DNA of 64,000 bases from Megachile rotundata (taxonomy: Eukaryota; Arthropoda; Insecta; Hymenoptera; Megachilidae): the NCBI RefSeq assembly GCF_050947335.1, contig NC_134989.1, positions 8,487,501-8,551,500 of the forward strand, written 5' to 3'. A model generated the notes under the pieces. It did no database searches. It saw only the letters and a list, made by a program, of their open reading frames with translations, and had not been told where the DNA came from. The position numbers and the translations under genes are program-made. Positions 24,324 to 37,144 of this stretch are shown in pieces (position 1 is the first letter of the stretch; each line of letters opens with the position of its first letter).

Positions 24324-24486
24324 AAGAAATTCAAAATATTATCCCTATCCTACAATCAATCCTCCATTACACAACTCATAATTACACTTAAACTAGAAAT
24401 ATACAACACATTAAAAATTCGAATAACATTTACCATATTTGAACAACGATGCTTCAAACTCGTCAAAGTACAACGCTGAAAATAAA
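24324..24486 (+). repeat. dispersed direct repeat R1, copy a
   Basis: It matches 28961-29121 in the same orientation: AAGAAATTCAAAATATTATC, then CAATCAATCC, TAATTACACTTAAACT and ATTAAAAATTCGAATAACAT, and TCAAACTCGT. It starts about 60 bp after the 16-bp array. No coding potential; origin unknown. Confidence 0.85.
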
Positions 24487-25617
24487 AAGCAGTCCACTCG
24501 AACGATTACTTTCCAATTCAGCAAATACTACAGAAATTCCAAAGCTTTTCATCCCGTTCACAAAGAAATTCGAACAACGCCAAACGTAATGGCTTCGTTT
24601 TCATTTACCCGCAATTAAGTTATTACCAGACATTTCCCAGTTGCCGGGTGGTTATCCGATATTTCTCTCCGTTGCGTACGTGTTCAGCCTGTCGAATAAA
24701 CTCGTTCATATCGCCGTTCACCTTTTCCGTCCAACAACTTATCCCTAAACGATCGTTTACGAAGATATTTCGTTTTTCCCGGCGGTGCTCGTAAAATTCC
24801 ACGATGGAAGCGTTAATAAATCGACAAATTGTGGGCAATCAACGGCGATATCGTTATGAAAACAGCTGGACAGGTGCGTGGTCGTTTTTTCTCTCCAGAG
24901 ATTTCTCTTCTAGCCCCTCGTTCGGAGTCGAAGAATCCACAGGAAACGAAGGGGACCGGATAAAAAAGATCGGCAGAGCAGCAGGTATATACGGTTGTGC
25001 CTCTTCTCGGGAATGTAACTCGTCCGGATGAAAGGAACGAACAACGCGAAACAACGCTGACAAACGTGTGTCTATCATCGAGCTTTACACCGTAATTAGC
25101 GACGTGTAGCATATAATGTGACCCGAGATTACCATATTACATTGTACCGTCGAGCGTGTACGAGCATGTTAAACGGATCACAGGAAATGAAACCGCGATC
25201 GAACAGGCTGACATTAAATTTTACGTTAATCGACGACGTCGACGGTTAAATCGATTGCAAACGAGCTTTTTTCTTCTTCAGCATAATGTGGATGAACGCT
25301 AATGCGATATGAAGTTGCAACTATTTTTGTGTCTATTTGATCGGATATTACTTGACACGTTGACTGCTAATATTAGCGGGATAGAGTGATTGATTGGTAC
25401 AGTGAGAGAATTGTGAGAAAAACTGAATTATAAAATGCAATAACAAGAGCGTTTCAAACACGGTAGCAAAAAGTGGACGTCATAAAACATGAGACGTATG
25501 CTGTAAAATAAGGAAACTAGCAGGAAACATACGCATATATATATGTCATATGTAATATTATAAGTGGGTCAGATGTGACAAAGAAATTGATAATTATAGA
25601 TTTCGTATGATTAAACT
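24487..25617. other. unique block with GC-balanced core
   Basis: Bases 24580-25270 are GC-balanced. Overlapping frames of 71-99 codons occur on both strands (for example 24813-25112 on -) with no domain recognised. The rest is AT-rich spacer. Confidence 0.5.
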
Positions 25618-26235
25618 GGGAGTAAATGAAAAGATTGGGGAACGTGGAATTGAAGAGTGTGGAATTGGAATATATAGGAATTAGGGAATGTGGAGTTAGG
25701 ATATGTAGGAATTGAGGAATGTTGAAGTTGAGGAATGTAGGAATTGGGGAATGTGGGAATTAGGATATGTAGAAATTGGGATATGTGGGAATTATAATAT
25801 TCGTGAGAATTAGGATTTATGGGAATTGGGTAATGTGGAGTTGGGGAATGTGGGAATTGGAGAATGTGGGAATTAGGATACGTGAAATTCGGATATGTGG
25901 ATTTGCGATATGTGAGAATTGGGTAATGTAGAGTTGTGGAATGTGGGAATTGAGGAATGTGGGAAATTGGGAATGTGGGAATTGGGATATGTGGAATTGA
26001 CATATGTGGAATTGGGGAATGTGGAAATTGGGATATGTGGAATTGACATATGTGGGAATTGGGATATGTGAGAATTGGGATATGTGGAATTGACATATGT
26101 GGGAATTGGGATATGTGGGAATTAGGATATATGGAATTGACATATGTGTAATTGGGATATGTGGGAATTGGAATATGTGGAATTGACATATGTGGAATTG
26201 GAGAATGTAGGAATTAGGATATGTGCTACATTAAG
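25618..26235. repeat. 16-bp minisatellite with GACATATG variants
   Basis: G-rich on + strand. Units such as GTGGGAATTGGGATAT alternate with GTGGAATTGACATAT, which introduces repeated CATATG hexamers. The minus-strand frames of 192 and 108 codons are repeat products. Confidence 0.95.
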
Positions 26236-27257
26236 ATATAGCTACATATGTCACATGTGTAATAAGTGAATATCTGCTAATTTCAGTATTGTGTATTTCA
26301 GAAACTTTGAACTTGCATGTACTAAAATTTCAGAACTACAGAATAAATTTGAAAACCTAGAAATTTAATTGATCATAAATTACAAAATCTTCCACCTAAA
26401 AAGTCAAATATAAAACTAAAAAACTTTCAAGTTCACTGTCGAAAGTACTCCGCGTCCATTAGTTCATTAAAGTCTACGGATAATCCCAATTCACCAGAAC
26501 GTCCATAAAAGATTTTCAAAAGTCCCAAGCACAGTAATAAATTGCGACGGTAAATTGCACGGCCATTACCAACTTAAAGTCTCGTACGCCTCCGTATACG
26601 ATCGGAAACATCCGAATGCAACAAATATCCAGAAACGACACAAAACGAGATGAGCAACATCGGGAGGAGCGGAGGGTAAAAAAATGTACATCTGCCAACT
26701 CGCTCTCATAATGGCTACGGGTGTGATTACGTGCAATTACCGCGAAGAGTGGCCTCGAAGATCGATGAACGCCGTTTGCTGGAAGAACAAGAGACGTTTC
26801 GAATGATGCAGGTGAACGAAGGAGCGGTGTGGAAGAGGCAAAAGAAAAAGGCAACATCGAAGGGAAGGGCAGTCGCTCGAAAGGTGGATATTTGCGCGAT
26901 GCAAGAGTGGCCCTGCAGTAAAGACCATGACGGCTAAAACATTTTAAGCCCATTGACCTTAATAACAGGTCTACGGTTGCCGCTGCTTCGGCTACCAATA
27001 CCGATGCTTTCACGTAGCTGACAAACCTTTCCCTTTGTTCCTCTTACAACATCCTTCGGTGTCGACATGTTAAAATTAACCCTTTGACTAATGTTTTTGC
27101 TGCAGTTCGTTTATTTTTTGGAGGGCTTTTTGCGGGGATCGATCGGTTTTCATGGTGTTTTACTGCTCGCTGAAGTACGTGGACTGATGGCAGGAGCATT
27201 AGAAGTGGTGAGGCAAGCGTTTGGATGTGGAGGTTTAAGTCCAATTCGTTTGTCAAT
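26236..27257. other. unique block with 165-codon minus-strand frame
   Basis: Bases 26500-27000 are GC-balanced. A minus-strand frame of 165 codons runs at 26516-27013. It is rich in Ser, Arg and Leu, has no domain I recognise, and overlaps a plus-strand frame of 68 codons. It is not repeat-derived, so it is the best non-repeat frame here, yet I cannot support it as a gene. Confidence 0.35.
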
Positions 27258-27345
27258 TTTGAGGAATGTAGGAGTGGGAGAATGTGGGAATGTGGGAAAT
27301 GGGGAATGGGGAATTGACATATGTAGAAATTGGCAAATGTGGAAT
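27258..27345. repeat. short 8/16-bp repeat patch
   Basis: A few units of the GTGGGAATGTGGGAAATGGG type in an 8-bp register, G-rich on +. It is a small outlier of the larger array 200 bp downstream. Confidence 0.8.
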
Positions 27346-27554
27346 TTTTTTTCACCTAATGGTTTATAGTCGCACCAACAACCTAGGTTACTCGCGGCTG
27401 TTGACCAGTTTAGGGAGACAAGGTTATGGTAAGAAGTGAATGGTTTGTCGTAACTTTTTCATAGTTGAGTGAGGATTCCTACAATTTCACAAAATTTTAG
27501 TAATGTGTCTTGACACGCTGTTGATGTGGTTGCTTCAGCGAGGTTGTCCTTGAT
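27346..27554. other. unique spacer
   Basis: About 200 bases of single-copy-looking sequence separating the two repeat patches. No gene seen. Confidence 0.6.
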
Positions 27555-28160
27555 GAAATGTGAAATTGAGATATGTAGGAATTCGGAAATATGGATTTGG
27601 GGAATGTGGGAATTAGGATACGTAGAAATGGGATATGTGGAATTGAGATATGTGTGAATTGGGATATGTGGAGTTGGGACATGTGGGAATTGGGGAATGT
27701 GGAATTGGGGAATGTGGAGTTGGAGAATGTGGAGTTGGGGAATGTGGGAAATGGGATATGTAGAATTCGGATATGTGGAGTTGGGGAATGTGGAAATTGG
27801 GAAATGTGGAGTTGGGGAATGTGGGAATTGGGAAATGTGGAGTTGGGGAATGTGGGAATTGGGAAATGTGGAGTTGGGGAATGTGGGAATTGGAGAATGT
27901 GAGAAATGGTATATGTGGGAATTGGGATGTGTGGAATTGGTACATGTGGAATTGGGGAATGTGGGAATTGGTGCATGTGGAATTGTGACATGTGGGAGTT
28001 GTGGAATATGGAATTGGGGAAAGTGGAATTGGAGAATGTAGAATTGGGGAATGTGGGAATTGGAGAATGTAGGAATTGGGGAATGTGAAAGTTGGGGAAG
28101 TGGAATTGGGGAATGTGGGAATTCTAAAATGTGGGAATTGGAAATATTGTAATTCCACAT
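27555..28160. repeat. 16/15-bp minisatellite, GTGGAGTTGGGGAAT type
   Basis: G-rich on +. GTGGAGTTGGGGAAT (15 bp) alternates with GTGGGAATTGGGAAAT (16 bp) near 27780-27890, a 31-bp two-unit pattern. Frames of up to 235 codons on - are repeat products. Confidence 0.95.
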
Positions 28161-28960
28161 TACCAAACTCTCAAAACTACAAAATACTTTTTACGTAACT
28201 TTCCAAATTACCAAGTCAGTCGAAAATCTCTGAATAGTCAAATTAAACTCAAACTAAAGAATTGAAAAAATAATATTCCTGTTAACATGACAATCAAGTT
28301 CGAGCTTCAAGTTCAAGATGGAGCAACGATCACCAATTTAAGAAACGAAATGACTCGGTCATGACAGTAATTTCACACCTCTCTTGCAGCAACTTGACCG
28401 ATAGTCATCTCGCAAAGAGTTAAAAGGACGTCTTTTTTCGCTGTCTTTTGATCGAGTGCGGATATCTCGGTGACAATGAGATTCAAGCGTGTAACAAGCA
28501 GAAGGTACGCGTCAGAACGGCGACAATTAATTCGCCGCAGATTATTACGGCCATGAGCAATTGCTGTCTACGTTCCTAGCTATAGCGTCTCCTGGCACGG
28601 TTACCGTCTCGCTGGCAGATTAATTATTATCGGCTCGGATTATTACAGCGCTCGAATGGGTGGTCGGCCCGTACCGTGGCACGAACATTGCTCACGTGTT
28701 GTTCCACGCTGTTCGACACCATTAACGACGATAAGCCGTGCCGGACGCGTATATTGTCGATTCGCAGTGGCAGGTGGAACCGCCGTCCGAAAATTCGATC
28801 GTACAGTCAACAGCAAATCTGGATTCCCTACGAAAAATGTCGCAATCGAGGCGGAACAACTTTAACACCTGTGCATCTTCAGCGGTTTTCCAAGATTTCG
28901 TAATTTGCGAATATGGGCGTCGAAATCTGAAGGTATAAAATTTTAAGACTTCAAGACTTT
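28161..28960. other. unique block with GC-balanced core
   Basis: Bases 28430-28870 are GC-balanced, with three overlapping plus-strand frames of 66-75 codons in different phases. None has a recognised domain. Candidate conserved non-coding sequence. Confidence 0.5.
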
Positions 28961-29121
28961 AAGAAATTCAAAATATTATCCCTACTTTATAATCAATCCT
29001 TCATTATGCAACTTATAATTACACTTAAACTTGCAATTGAAAAACATTAAAAATTCGAATAACATTTATCATATTTGAACTGTGTTACCTCAAACTCGTT
29101 AAGGTATAAGGATGAAAATAA
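28961..29121 (+). repeat. dispersed direct repeat R1, copy b
   Basis: Partner of 24324-24486. It lies about 160 bp before the next 8-bp array, whereas copy a lies just after one. Confidence 0.85.
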
Positions 29122-29279
29122 GAACAAAAAATAAGAATTTTGGAACTAGGGTGATTTTAAAATTCAAAAAGATTAAAATTTTGAAATGATGATAGAATTT
29201 GAGGGTACTGAAATTTAGAAATCTTACAAATCTAAAATTTGTAAATCTATACACTACTGTTGGAACACTAGGAAACTTG

Positions 29280-29915
29280 TGGACTTGAAAATTGAAAACC
29301 TGAATACTTGAACACTTGACTTGAAATTTTGAAAACTTGAAAAATTGAAAAACTGAAAACTTGAAGAATTGAAGAATTGAAAACTTGAAAACTGGCAAAC
29401 TTGAATAATTGAAAAATTGGAGAATTGAAAACTTGAAAACTGGCAAACTTGAACAATTGAAAAATTGAAATATTGAAAAACTGAAAACTTAAAAAATTGA
29501 AGAATTGAAAAATTGAAAACTGGCAAACTTGAATAATTGAAAAATTGGAGAATTGAAAACTTGAAAACTGGCAAACGGGCAAACTTGAACAATTGAAAAA
29601 TTGAAAAACTGAAAACTTAAAAAATTGAAGAATTGAAAAATTGAAAAATTGAAAAATTGAAATATTGAAAACTTTAAAAAACTGAAGAATTGAAAACTTG
29701 AAAACTGGCAAACTTGAATAATTGAAAAATTGAAAAATTTAAAACTTGAAAACTGGCAAACTTGAATAATTCAAAAATTGAAAAATTTTAAACTTGAAAA
29801 CTGACAAACTTGAAAAATTTTAAACTTGAAAACTGACAAACTTGAAAAATTTTAAACTTGAAAACTGACAAACTTGAAAAATTGAATAATTGAAAACTTG
29901 AAATCTTAAAAACTT
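29280..29915. repeat. 8-bp register array, AACTTGAA/AACTGGCA type
   Basis: The octamers AACTTGAA, AACTGGCA, TAATTGAA and AAATTGAA follow one another in an 8-bp register. The ACTGGCAAACTTG marker recurs at roughly 48-49 bp, or multiples close to the register. Minus-strand frames of 112-147 codons (Phe/Ser/Gln-rich) are repeat products. Confidence 0.95.
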
Positions 29916-31689
29916 GTCCGGTTGTCTAAAAGAAGTCTATTTTGCAATCGAGTGTACACACGCGTGCGTGCATCGCAAACGAGCCCACAAAAAATTTTAC
30001 GACGATACCGTCCAATAAGCGAAACTTCCGACGAATAATAAGATATGGTAATGAGGACGGCCGAAAAATTACGAGGAGCACCGTGTCCCAACAATCTTTC
30101 CGCTTGCATCTCGGAACGGCCAATCGTAAATTAACCCGTTGCAGGCCCATCCGAGGATCAGCGAATTAATTTTTTTACAGATGTTCTTCAACTTTCTTCG
30201 TGCACCGAGTGATTACTTAAAAATAAATGGGGTTCTTTCGATAAAACAGAAACGGTTGCACCCGTTTTTAACATCTTATTTTGAAACCACATTATTTATT
30301 AATTTATTAAGTTACAAAATTTATACGATTATTTTAAACAGTTTAAAAAGTTCTCTTATTAAACAATGAAATTTTTAGAGTAAATTTTTTGAAATTGTTT
30401 AAAATTAGAGTGTTATAGTATTTTTGTGAAATATTAGAAAAGAAAGTAGAGCTTTTGATATGTGAAGTAATCGCTTTAGCAAATGAGTTCATGTAGTACA
30501 AGTCTAGTTAACTGTGTAATTCAATGATAGAGTCTATAGAGTCTATGCTCTATACAACCCAGGAAAGTTGTAGAAAGTAAAGAAATTGTTAGTAGAAATG
30601 GACACAAATTACGTGATGTAGGTAGCACTTTTATCTAACAATAAGTACGAAACTTAACAAAAGTAGTTTTACAAGGTACTAAAGATAGCACTTTATGAAG
30701 TACGTTTCCTTTATGGAACTTACAGTAGAGTCACTTTATGAAATAAATTTTAAAGAATAATTTGTGCATTTCGCGTATCGAGTTCAAAGAAATCTTTAAA
30801 CACTTAACAATATATTTTATTTATTATATAAATAAATAAACTCTAATTCTTTCAACCCTTTTTCATCATCTTTTGTCAGTTTATGTTTTTTGCAACTGGT
30901 TTTAAAATAAAAAAATTTCAAGTGTTTCTCTTCAATTTTGTTTTAAATTTTTACTATGAAAAATTTAATTTCGATACTATCAATTATATCAAGATTGAAC
31001 ATCAATTATATCAAGTATATTTCACTTATATTTTTACTTACTCAAAAACTTGAATTTTGAATTAGAATAAACACTTTCAAAATATCTCTAAAGAAGTTTC
31101 AAAAGAATATAAGAACCTCTGAAAGAATTCCAAGGCTGCATGATTATCGAATTCCAATAAAAGACACCGAAAAAAATTGACATTCCGAATTATTCGCTTA
31201 CTATTAATGTCAACCATAATGGCATCCGTAAAATCATTAAACGAGTCAAATGATTTCAGAACAATAGGTGAATTAGAATAATGATTACAGAACTAACTTC
31301 TTAACGGTGCATTGTGTTCGTAAGACAATAATATTTTATAAGGCTATAATTTATAAACAATGAACGCACCGATAAAGAAACAATTATTGTTACACCTTGG
31401 AATAAATGACAGGAAACATTTTATAAACTATAATTTTGTCACGTTAATTGCTTCATTAATTCACTGGTTGCCTTGAATGAGGCTTGAAATTACACAACAG
31501 GTGATCGGTTTGCCATGTTATTAAGAAAATTGTTTAATATACGATTTATGTTATATAAACGAATCATATGTGTGTGTTATGTTAATGTAGATATTCCTAA
31601 AATTTGTAGGTTTGGAGAAAGGTAAATTAGTAGGTCACTAAATCTCTAGATACCTAAAACTTATGTTCTTTATAATCTAAGGTTCACAG
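29916..31689. other. unique AT-rich stretch, no gene seen
   Basis: Bases 29930-30170 are more balanced; the rest is very AT-rich. Frames are under 80 codons and unrecognised. No RNA gene or element end. Confidence 0.6.
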
Positions 31690-32470
31690 ATTTCCAGATC
31701 ACTACATTCCTAAATTCCCAGATTCTAAAATTTCAAGATCCCAAAATTTTCAGGTTTAGAGATTCTCAAATTTTTAGATATATGGGGTCCTAGGTCCCTA
31801 AATCCCTAGATTCCAAGATCCCCAGATCCCTAGATCCCTAGACCTCGAGATCTCTAGATCCCTGGATACCTAGATTCCTGGATACCTAGATTCCTGGATA
31901 CCTACGTCCCTGGATACCTAGATCCCCAGATCCCTAGATCACTGCATACCTAGATCCCTAGATACCTAGATCCCCAGATCCCTAGATCCCTAGATCACTG
32001 CATACCTAGATCCCTAGATACCTAGATCCCTGGATACCTAGATCCCTGGATACCTGGATTCCTGGATACCTAGATCCCTGGATACCTAGATCCCTGGATA
32101 CCTAGATCCCTGGATACCTAGATCCCTGGATACCTAGATCCCTGGATACCTAGATCCCTAGATTCCTATATCCTGGATACCTAGATCCCCAGATCCCTAG
32201 ATCACTGTATACCTGGATCCATAGATTTCTACGTTCCTGGATACCTAGATCCCCAGATCCCTAGATCACTGCATACCTGGATCCCTAGATTTCTACGTCC
32301 CTGGATACCTAGATCCCCAGATCCCTAGATCACTGCATACCTAGATCCCTAGATTCCTACGTCCCTGGATACCTAGATCCCCAGATCTCTATATCACTGC
32401 ATACCTAGATCCCTAGATACTTAGATCCCTAAATACCTAGATCCCTTGATCCATATCTAGATTTTTGCAT
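31690..32470. repeat. 8/16-bp array AGATCCCTGGATACCT with exact 64-bp higher-order repeat
   Basis: The unit is AGATCCCT + GGATACCT. In the right half, CCCCAGATCYCTA-type markers start at 32187, 32251, 32315 and 32379, exactly 64 bp (eight octamers) apart. The variants ATCACTGCATACC and TTTCTACGTCC occur in fixed places. Stops occur in the unit, so no long frame appears. Confidence 0.95.
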
Positions 32471-33531
32471 CCCTACACCTCCACATCTTCAGATTGTCAC
32501 ATCCTCATGATAAACATGTTCAAATTCATATCTTCCCAGTTCACTGTATTTCCAAATCTTTGCATATGAATACTACCACTATATTATGAAATACCCTCAT
32601 ATTTTAATATTACCTACTAGCAAGTATATGTATCTCCAGAAGTAATGACACATATGAACATCAGAAACGAGACAAAATTTCATAAACAAAAATATTGCAT
32701 GTACTTCCACAAATTCACTGTGACATATATGCTGAGAAAGTGCTAACTTCGTTCCGATACAAATTCCATCAACACCAATTCCAAAAGAGGTACCGTGACA
32801 ATCATATTCCGACAACGTGATAAAACGCGGTACAAAGCGCATTTACACCAAATACCGAACAGACCTTAGGGGACAGCAAAGGGCCGCCAACGGCATCGAA
32901 TAATCGAATGAAAGACGGTCAAGACCCCACGCGCAATAAATCTAGCGTTCACGGTGTCCACGTTGTTCGCCGGACGTTTTTCTTCATTACCGGTGACGAA
33001 GGTGTAGCAGCCGGTTACACCGTCGACGAAACAATTAAGGAAGCCCCGTTGTTAATGAACAGAATTGTCGGCCTGGTCGCGGATCGTTTCGCATGTAACC
33101 GAAAGGAAAACAGGATAAAACGGCCGCTAAATGGGCCAATTATGCGCGGGAACAACGAGGGTGCGAAAAGTGGACTACAAGGGGTGGTAATGGCGGCGTG
33201 TAAGACTGCGGGACGATTTTACTCGGAACACGGGATAGATAGGGGCTTTCTTCGCGAGTTTTCGAGGCCGAAAACTTTTCTGCTCGTTTACCACACGCAC
33301 CCGTTGCCGTGGCTCTCGTTTACTGTCACGAAATATCGCGTAACTCGATTTTAACCCCCGTGGCACGCGCATGCAAATACGAAACTTCCCGGGGAAACGC
33401 CCCGGCACTATTTTAATTACCAACTTGGACGAAATTCTGCTCTGGGACTTCCTTGTTACCTCGCGCGTAATTTAAGATATTAAACCCTTAACTCAGTATT
33501 TTTCGGCAACTTCATGCATTACAATGTTAGG
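32471..33531. other. unique GC-balanced block with 148-codon frame
   Basis: Bases 32740-33480 are the most GC-balanced unique stretch near the middle of the window. A plus-strand frame of 148 codons runs at 32908-33354 and is not repeat-derived. I recognise no domain, and an 82-codon minus-strand frame overlaps its 3' end. It could be an exon, part of a long non-coding RNA, or chance in a GC-rich block. Confidence 0.35.
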
Positions 33532-34230
33532 AGGGTGTTCAAATGTTTGGAATACGGCGATTGTTGGATGGGTTGGAGTTAAATCGTGGTGAAAATATGA
33601 AGTTAGAGGGATTCAATTCATTGCAATGTTAGGACAAAGGGTGTTCATTTTGGATATAGGGTCATTGGTTGATGGGTTAAAATTAAAATTAAATTCGAAT
33701 ATCAATCTTGATATGTGAACCAGGTGTGCCTTTTCAACAGTTAGGTACTTCACATATGGGACATGTGTGTGTATAAAGGGCGTGCAAATGTTCAGGATAT
33801 TTTAGATATGGGGACCTTGGTGGATGGGTTAAAATTAAAATTAAATTCGAATATCAATCTTGATATGTGAACCAAGTGTGGCTTTTCAGCAGTTACTTTA
33901 CCTCACATATGGGACATGTGTGTGTATAAAGGGTGTGCAAATGTTCAGGATATTTTGGATATAGGTTCATTGGCGGACAGGTTAAAATTAAAATTGAATT
34001 CGAATATCAATCTTGATATGTGAACCAGGTTTGGCTTTTCAACAGTTAGGTACCTCACATATGGAACATGTGTGTGTATAAAGAGTGTACAAATGTTCAG
34101 GATATTTTGGATATGGGTTCATTGGTGTATGGGTTAAAATTAAAATTAAATTCGAATATCAATCTTGATATGTGAACCAGGTTTGGATTTTCAACAGTTT
34201 ACCTCACATATGGAACATGTGTGAGGGGTT
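33532..34230. repeat. tandem array of 152-bp units, 4-5 copies
   Basis: The marker ATCAATCTTGATATGTGAAC starts at 33701, 33853, 34006 and 34158, 152-153 bp apart. The first copy is degenerate. Each unit carries the hairpin ATATCAA-TC-TTGATAT and the near-palindrome CACATATGGGACATGTGTG. High identity between copies suggests recent spread. Confidence 0.95.
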
Positions 34231-35164
34231 TAACCTATGATTTTCTCAGCAACTACGTCAGTCATAGCTAACTTAGGCAATATTAACATAAATGGACAAA
34301 ATTGAAATATTAGGTATACTTTGCATTTAGCTACCTTTGTAGCCAGTATATGCAGATTGTAATTCGTATTGAACTCAAAGTTGAATCCTCGTGCAAATTT
34401 AGCTAATCCCTAACTCCCAAATAATCAACCCGCTTGTTCACCAAACAGCAAACCCTTACCAGACAGTAATAACTAAATTAATAACTAAAATAAAAGTAAA
34501 TATCGCTCAAGTGTCCACAACTCCAGATAATCGCCCTAATTGCAAACATCTGCCGGTATAAATTCGCTTACGCCAGAAAGCAGGAAGGTGATCGTTCCAC
34601 AGTTAAAGACAAGTGTAATTATTATCTTGATTGTACGAACCGATCGAAAATCGCGTACGAATATTTGAAAATTTCGTCGACCGATAATCGCTTCATCCTC
34701 GCAGCCTACCGCAACCGTGTCTCCGTCCGCGCGAGCGAGCGATCAACGAACGCTTCTTCTTCTTCTTCTTCTTTCTCGGCCGGTACTCGATCGAGCTGGC
34801 TGAATTATAAAACAACCACGGTGCTCGCGTGTGAGCTTCGTTCAACAACGGCGTCCCAGCATCGTGACAAGCCTTGGGCGTTGATCGTCCGCCAGAAAAC
34901 CAGTTCCCAGCTCTACTGGTTTTGTGCGTGGAGACTCTCTCCGTTTACGAAGATTAAAGCCTGATTCAGGCTATAGGTACACTCAAACTCCAAAGGAACT
35001 TCGAACCATTCAAATAAATCTCTCCCGATCTGTATTCTCGCTTAGAATCACCCTCCGTTACGTGGCACCTTTATGGACACGAGGTGTCCATGCATATCCT
35101 ATCATGCTACGATATTATGCTCTACGAATAAGGATACAAAACTGTTTTATGGCGTCTATTATCG
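34231..35164. other. unique block with possible core promoter and TTC microsatellite
   Basis: A TATA-like GGTATAAATTCG lies at about 34556. It is followed by ACAGTT about 40 bp downstream and then a GC-balanced segment with a short (TTC)n run near 34755-34780. The 99-codon frame at 34665-34964 is Ser/Thr/Arg-rich without a domain. A promoter with a 5' untranslated region is possible, but the TATA-to-initiator spacing is not ideal. Confidence 0.25.
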
Positions 35165-35600
35165 GAGGATAAAAGTAACCTGGTGTCTACCGTAATAAAT
35201 GTAACAACGTAGCTATCATTATGCAATAAAAGCAACAAGGTGCTATCATCTTGTAATAAAAGTAACAATGTTAGTATCGCTATAGAATAAAGGCAACTTG
35301 ATGTCTATGATCATAGAGGGAAGGTAACAATGTTGTTTAGTGTCCATCAAGGGCAAAACACAAGTGACAACGTTACCTGATGTCTGTAATCATAGAGTTA
35401 TTTCCTACCAAGGGTAGAATACAAGTGACATGATGCCTGTCATCGTAGAATGAAAAGTTTTTGTACATCATCATTGAATAATGTAACATTGCTGGGCTAT
35501 GATCAGACAATCAAAGTAATTACTTGATAACTATTATACAAGAGTGGCAACGTTGATTGGTCTATCATCGCACAATAAAAATTTATAGAGTAGAATAAAT
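35165..35600. repeat. degenerate ~50-60-bp repeat, AATAAAAGTAACAA type
   Basis: Loosely repeated motifs such as AATAAAAGTAACAA, TGATGTCTATCATCGT and CATAGA recur through this stretch at irregular intervals. It looks like an old tandem array with many indels. No coding frame. Confidence 0.6.
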
Positions 35601-37144
35601 GAGTGATGACAAATTCATGTTCATTGCTGAAAAACCTTGAGATATTTCTGCAATATGTTTTGCTGTCATCTATAATTTTAGTTTGCAGTATCGATAATTA
35701 ATCTGTAAATTGACTTCACTCTTCTTAAAACACATGGTATTAAAAAATCACAAAATACAGGACAAAATATTCACTGTACCTGTAAAAATAAATCAAGAAG
35801 AGAAAAGAACAGTGTCAGTCTTTTTTATAAAAATTGAATCTGTAATTGTTTCACAAAGATTGTAAAAGAATGTGTCATAATATGATTCAGCCATTTTCAT
35901 CAAACTTCGAACTGAAGCCACACGTGTTTCCACCAGTAACGTTATCAAATCTCCCATGTTTTGAAATCCTACTTTACATAAAAACACAGAGAAACTATCA
36001 TTCAAAGCTGAATGTTTACTCAGCCACTTTCGTCAAACATTAAGCTTCTGAGCCACAAGTGTTGCTAACTCAAATATTGCGTGATACAAAACGAATCAAA
36101 CGGATTCATCGAGCGACCAGTTATTATGATAATGTCCGTTAAATGGACCACCGAAAAGGCAGAAAAGAGGAGAACCGGTGCAACGACTTTGATGATATTC
36201 AAATCGCGATGAAATCCACGGGCTAAGAGAAGGTAGACGCCGGACATTGAGAGCACGTCCATTGATTTACGATAAAAACCAGCGGTTGCACGAATGGTGC
36301 AAATTAGGAGGCATAAGTTATAATTCAGGCATTCGACAGAGTGTCGGAGTACGGAATGCCGAGTAGCAAGAAAATTGCATCCTTAAATGCGCGCACGAGT
36401 AATTTTCGTCCATTCGAATGTCGACTCGGAAGGATTCTCCTCATGGTTTTCAGCCAGCTAATGACCTGACGTCTGCTGCGGCTTGAAATGGAAATGGAAT
36501 GCAAATCGGATTCATTGCGTTTGGAAATTGATGAGCTCCTTCACTTCCTTGAAAGGGAACGCGTTCAATGTTTCTGAAGATGTGGAGCAAGAGTGCGCCA
36601 AAAGAGCTTTCGGTCAACTTTGATGCAAGCTTCATGACACAATTTGTTATAAATATAATACACGTTACTCCATGAATATTTACGTGATACTCCATTTATA
36701 GGATTTTGCTTGTAGACTCTCAAAATAATGGACTTAAATATTAATAAAAATTCTACAGCATTAAGAATTAGGAATTTTAGATTTTTGAGATCTTTGGTAT
36801 GAAACTTTTATCTGTAGATTTTTATATAACTAATAAAATAAAAAAGCTTAACTTTTAACGTTTTACTATAATTTTAAGTAAAATATCTGTAGTGTATTCT
36901 ATACGTACTGTGAGATCTTCAACTTACAGTGAACTTTTCTACATGTTTCTTATGGTTGCATAGTCGTGCTTACCTGAAAACAAAAGGAAAGGTTAGATTT
37001 AATGATGAGTTAAGAAGACAAAGTAAATAAATAAACAGGAAAATTTACTTATGTGATTGCTTGTGAATCATACTTTTCTAGAATTTTTGGGAGAAGGACA
37101 TTGGAAAGTTTGGGGATTTGCAAGTTTGAGGATTTTGACAACTT
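35601..37144. other. unique block with a short 133-bp tandem duplication
   Basis: CAGCCATTTTCATCAAAC at 35888 and CAGCCACTTTCGTCAAAC at 36021, each followed by a GCCACANGTGTT motif, show an old 133-bp duplication. Bases 36090-36500 are GC-balanced. Frames are under 85 codons and unrecognised. Confidence 0.5.

Noticed and set aside
34556..34610. TATA box with initiator
   Set aside because: The initiator-like ACAGTT is about 40 bp downstream, further than the usual 25-30 bp, and no downstream exon is recognised. Kept only as a low-confidence note.
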